Of a stretch of 62,713 nt of DNA, positions 60,142 to 62,713 are shown piece by piece. A model generated the notes under the pieces. That model saw only the letters and a program-made list of their open reading frames with translations, was not told the origin of the DNA and ran no database searches. This DNA is from Termitomyces sp. T153. Lineage: Eukaryota > Basidiomycota > Agaricomycetes > Agaricales > Lyophyllaceae. The stretch is taken from NCBI GenBank assembly GCA_018296165.2, contig JACKQL020000192.1, forward strand, positions 1-62,713, given 5' to 3'. The position numbers and the translations under genes are program-made. How positions within the stretch are numbered: position 1 is the stretch's first letter; each line of letters starts with the position of its first letter.

Positions 60142-60839
60142 GCAATCTGTGTAGCGTGAAAAATTATTGTTTGGGAGATGTCCCCATGGAGGTAGTGTAG
60201 CATTTGTGGGAAGGAAACTGCCATCCTGATCACATGACAAATCTGTAAAATATGAAGATTGATAAAAACTTGAGGTCAGTCTAAAAGACAACATACCATT
60301 AATTAGAGAGTGATATTCAGTATGTACTGCATTAACTTGGACATGGATATGCTCATCATTTAGCAATTGAATAGTGTAATCTGCATTCTGTTCATCATCA
60401 GAAATGTTGGTACCATGCTCTTCATCCTGTTCACTGTCAGATGCATCAACAGGTGGAGAAATGAGGCAAGGCAAAGTAGCAGAATCTAAGTGAGTGGTTG
60501 GAGTTGCTGATTGGGTAAAGCTACATGTTTGCAAGACTCAGATAGACATGTGTTTAATAAAATAATGTGTTGTTGCACCTGAGGTACTGCTGAATCAATG
60601 AGTACATGTAGATACACAACAAGGAATGTCTCTAAACCTGAAAGTGTGTCCATGAGCCATGTGCACATGTTCCACTAGAAGTCATAGATAGGAAACTATT
60701 GTGACTGGGAATCAAGCCAAATTGAAGAACAGACATTTTTGACCTCCAAAGAAAGACAAAGATCTTATCATCTTTCCCTCACTCAGGGTTGCACAGCAGC
60801 TACCACCAAGACTAGAAATTTGCACATCAAATGAATCAG

Positions 60840-61300
60840 TCCACCCAGCAGCAGCTGCCAGTCTGGTTCCAAAGCCTTGGGCTTCTAGAGATGAGATGCA
60901 GGAGAAGCATGACATGCTTGCAGAAGAACAAAGGTCCAAGGAAGAACAAGCTGCCCAAGCACAAGCACATGCAGCAGAGGTTGAGGATCAGCTTTTCCAA
61001 GAAGATCTCAATCAAGAGTCAACAGCTTACTATCATCTTCATAGCCATGTTGCTCCATTCAAACCTTGAACAAGGCAATGTGCAAAAACACAAGAGAGTA
61101 CACCAGGTGAGCAGATATTATCATTTGATCCAGTACTGAGCTCTGAAGTAGTTATAATTAGCTGAACCTCACATATCTGAGGATTCTAATATGGATCAAG
61201 ATGGGGAGTATGTACCACCATCTGCCCCTCAAGATGAAAATAACAATGAAGAAGAAGACCTTTTGATGGGCACTATCCATCATTATGCATGTGGTTTAAA
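60840..61300 (+). pseudogene. coiled-coil ORF of a basidiomycete element, broken
   Basis: In one plus frame the sequence reads EMQEKHDMLAEEQRSKEEQA and AAEVEDQLFQEDLNQESTAY, a charged coiled coil, followed after a shift by EDSNMDQDGEYVPPSAPQDE and an acidic run. Such segments accompany the KKAGTLxPW protein found just to the right in other Agaricomycete repeats. Frame is not maintained. I infer an accessory element ORF, not a host gene. Confidence 0.4.
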
Positions 61301-61499
61301 CTTGTCAGTCATCTGCCCACCCATTGTGTGCTGATGTATTGTGGTGTCACTGTAATTGTCATATGAGAAATCATCATGTCATGAGGTATCTACTTGATGA
61401 TAGCCATCATTGATGTATTCCTTTAGAGCATGCTCAAGCTGGTTAGGCAAAGTAATCAGAGATAGATATCCAAACAAGGGAAATCTATTATAGCTTGAA

Positions 61500-62212
61500 G
61501 AGCAAGGATAAGTGCTCCCACAGGCATATCCTTGGGATTCTGAGCATCTGGCCTACAGACAAAAGAGAGGTGGGCCTTAGCCAAGGCATGAACAATGAAC
61601 AGTGATTCACAAAACCCCTAGGAGCATCATATGTAAGAAGTCAGTAATTAGGTATGACACACATACTTGTTTCCATCAACACCCATCACCACACTTTCTG
61701 AACTGATATGGGGCAGTCTCTTTGCCCCCCTCACTTTTCCAATCTGACCACCATTCAACTACCTGGCAACAGGCCTCAGAGCTGTCAAATTGGTTCTGGT
61801 TGTCTTTGTCTTCAAAAAACTCCTTTGATACACTGCAAGTAGCACTTGTAAAGCCATTATGCCAGCTTTGAAGACAATAAGGGACCTATCATTGTATATC
61901 ATGACCAATACAATGGAAGAAAAGAAGTAAAGTGCCTACAAAACCATCCCAAACATCTCCACTTTCAACTATGTAAGTTCCATGTTTGTAGATGGAGTCA
62001 ATGATCATTTGAAGTTCAGCTGATGACAGGTTGGACCATGGTGCAAGAGTACCAGCCTTTTTTTTTACAAGAGGAATGACCTTGTCAGTGAATTTCTTGA
62101 CTTGGCCAGTGGTTAAGTGATGGAGATTCCATTTCCTCTTACCACCATGGAGTTCCATCACTGTCACCACATGTTTACTTGGTACAATCTTAACCATAGA
62201 CTGTGACTGCAA
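61500..62212 (-). pseudogene. repeat-associated protein with KKAGTLxPW motif, broken
   Basis: The frame 62212-61889 reads KRKWNLHHLTTGQVKKFTDK, VIPLVKKKAGTLAPWSNLSS and ELQMIIDSIYKHGTYIVESG, then DVWDGFVG before an intron. Further exons continue WHNGFTSATCSVSKEFFEDK (61850-61790), VVEWWSDWKS and APYQFRK (61760-61690), and after another intron GFCESLFIVHALAKAHLSFV with NPKDMPVGALILALQAI (61620-61500). A stop follows RKCGDGC. This multi-copy family is widespread in mushroom genomes and has no settled function. It was recognised by general pattern only. Confidence 0.5.
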
Positions 62213-62713
62213 CTGTGTGTCAACACTGTGAGTGAATTAACACCACAAGAGCTGGATTCAAGTTAGTGTGAGTTGCCATCCCCAATTTTCCAATTGCAGA
62301 CTTCTCAACCTCATCATCTTTGTTGTCTCCTAAAAGTCCACCTGTTTTTACAAGAGAGAGTCATCAGCCTCTCCATGTTCCCATTGTGCTAGAGTTGCAA
62401 TGGCTAGGGCTTCAGAACTCCAAACTTTGCTAGTTTCAAGCCACCTGCCATCAAATGTGCTTGTTGATATATTGTTCTTTTTGTTTTGGGAACAACCATG
62501 GCAGATTCAGAGGGTACAATGCTGATCCAACCAGGTCAGAGGCAAGCATTCAAACCTTCAGGGAAATGGTATGATGCACTCTGCCTTTTGCTTACCACCA
62601 GTACCTGACTCAGTATTAGTTGTCCTTAATGTGGATATGTCATTGCATCATGGCTTCAATTTACTTTTCAGTTAGATTATTGATCTTTGATCTCAAGGTC
62701 TTACTTGCACATA
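62213..62713. other. no gene recognised at right edge
   Basis: Element-like sequence continues to the window end. No ORF of note. Confidence 0.4.

Larger units (their letters stand above)
58180..60534 (-). pseudogene. Plavaka-type (CACTA-like) DNA transposase, split by a solo LTR
   Basis: Plavaka transposases are a mushroom-specific branch of CACTA-like elements. Reading minus: DQDGSFLPTNATLPPWG and NNFSRYTDC (60270-60150), then after removal of the inserted LTR HQFKVADLLFQQTQM (59448-59400); RKAIWDDYGIVPDIL (59200); DLLHRIIKVTFKDYLVIWV (59060-58990); a PPFPGLRRF-like block (58890); MVEVLQ.. and LNENDLKRVDDVVEKFHQTQ (58700-58590); FSLPHQHSLSHYHYLIQEFG and APN (58560-58495), the family's H-rich block; and IDQLDKLAVSQANFAAHGML (58400-58330). 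Stops and frame changes are frequent. Terminal inverted repeats were not found. Confidence 0.82.

Noticed and set aside
1..62713. tRNA or rRNA genes
   Set aside because: I saw no cloverleaf-like sequence with A and B boxes and no rRNA signature; a covariance search was not possible.

Overview
This is nuclear DNA of a filamentous basidiomycete, most likely an Agaricomycete. The protein-coding genes carry many short GT-AG introns of about 40-70 nt. The protein families are typical of mushrooms: DUF6534-type seven-helix proteins, Plavaka-type transposase, GH115, and gypsy elements whose LTRs begin TGTCATGACCC. CCCTAA-type motifs occur in one interval. I saw no bacterial or organellar features.

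Layout. 1-3.1 kb holds broken Ty3/gypsy pieces in opposite orientations. 3.6-6.4 kb is a decayed SMP/C2-domain (Mug190-like) gene. 7.8-13.8 kb is AT-rich repeat DNA with a 59-bp minisatellite, two ORFs made of internal protein repeats, a copia remnant and a solo LTR with target-site duplication. 13.8-19 kb is a run of relics: PRP4 (WD40 spliceosome protein), MBP1 (APSES/ankyrin G1/S factor) and a GH115 alpha-glucuronidase fragment. 19-21.4 kb is repeats, a telomere-like patch and a 46-nt T tract. 22.2-34.3 kb is a live gene island: a membrane-anchored aspartic protease, an AMSH-type deubiquitinase and two tandem Fic-domain genes, with a diverged tandem repeat array in between. 36-39.5 kb has a thiolase relic and a recently broken CPA2 antiporter. 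42.3-51.2 kb is a second live island: a DUF6534-type membrane protein, then a compact trio of cytochrome P450, alpha/beta hydrolase and cyclopropane-fatty-acid-synthase-like methyltransferase. 51.2-62.7 kb is transposon debris: copia, Plavaka with a solo LTR nested in it, and further element ORFs.

For seven genes (protease, AMSH, Fic A, Fic B, P450, hydrolase, methyltransferase) I worked out complete exon chains by hand. All close without a stop and keep frame across every junction, so I regard them as intact. The metabolic trio shares a divergent promoter and may act together on a lipid or polyketide-like substrate; this is inference. PRP4 is essential in other fungi, so its decayed copy here implies a functional copy elsewhere, and the relic tracts probably descend from duplicated or translocated segments.
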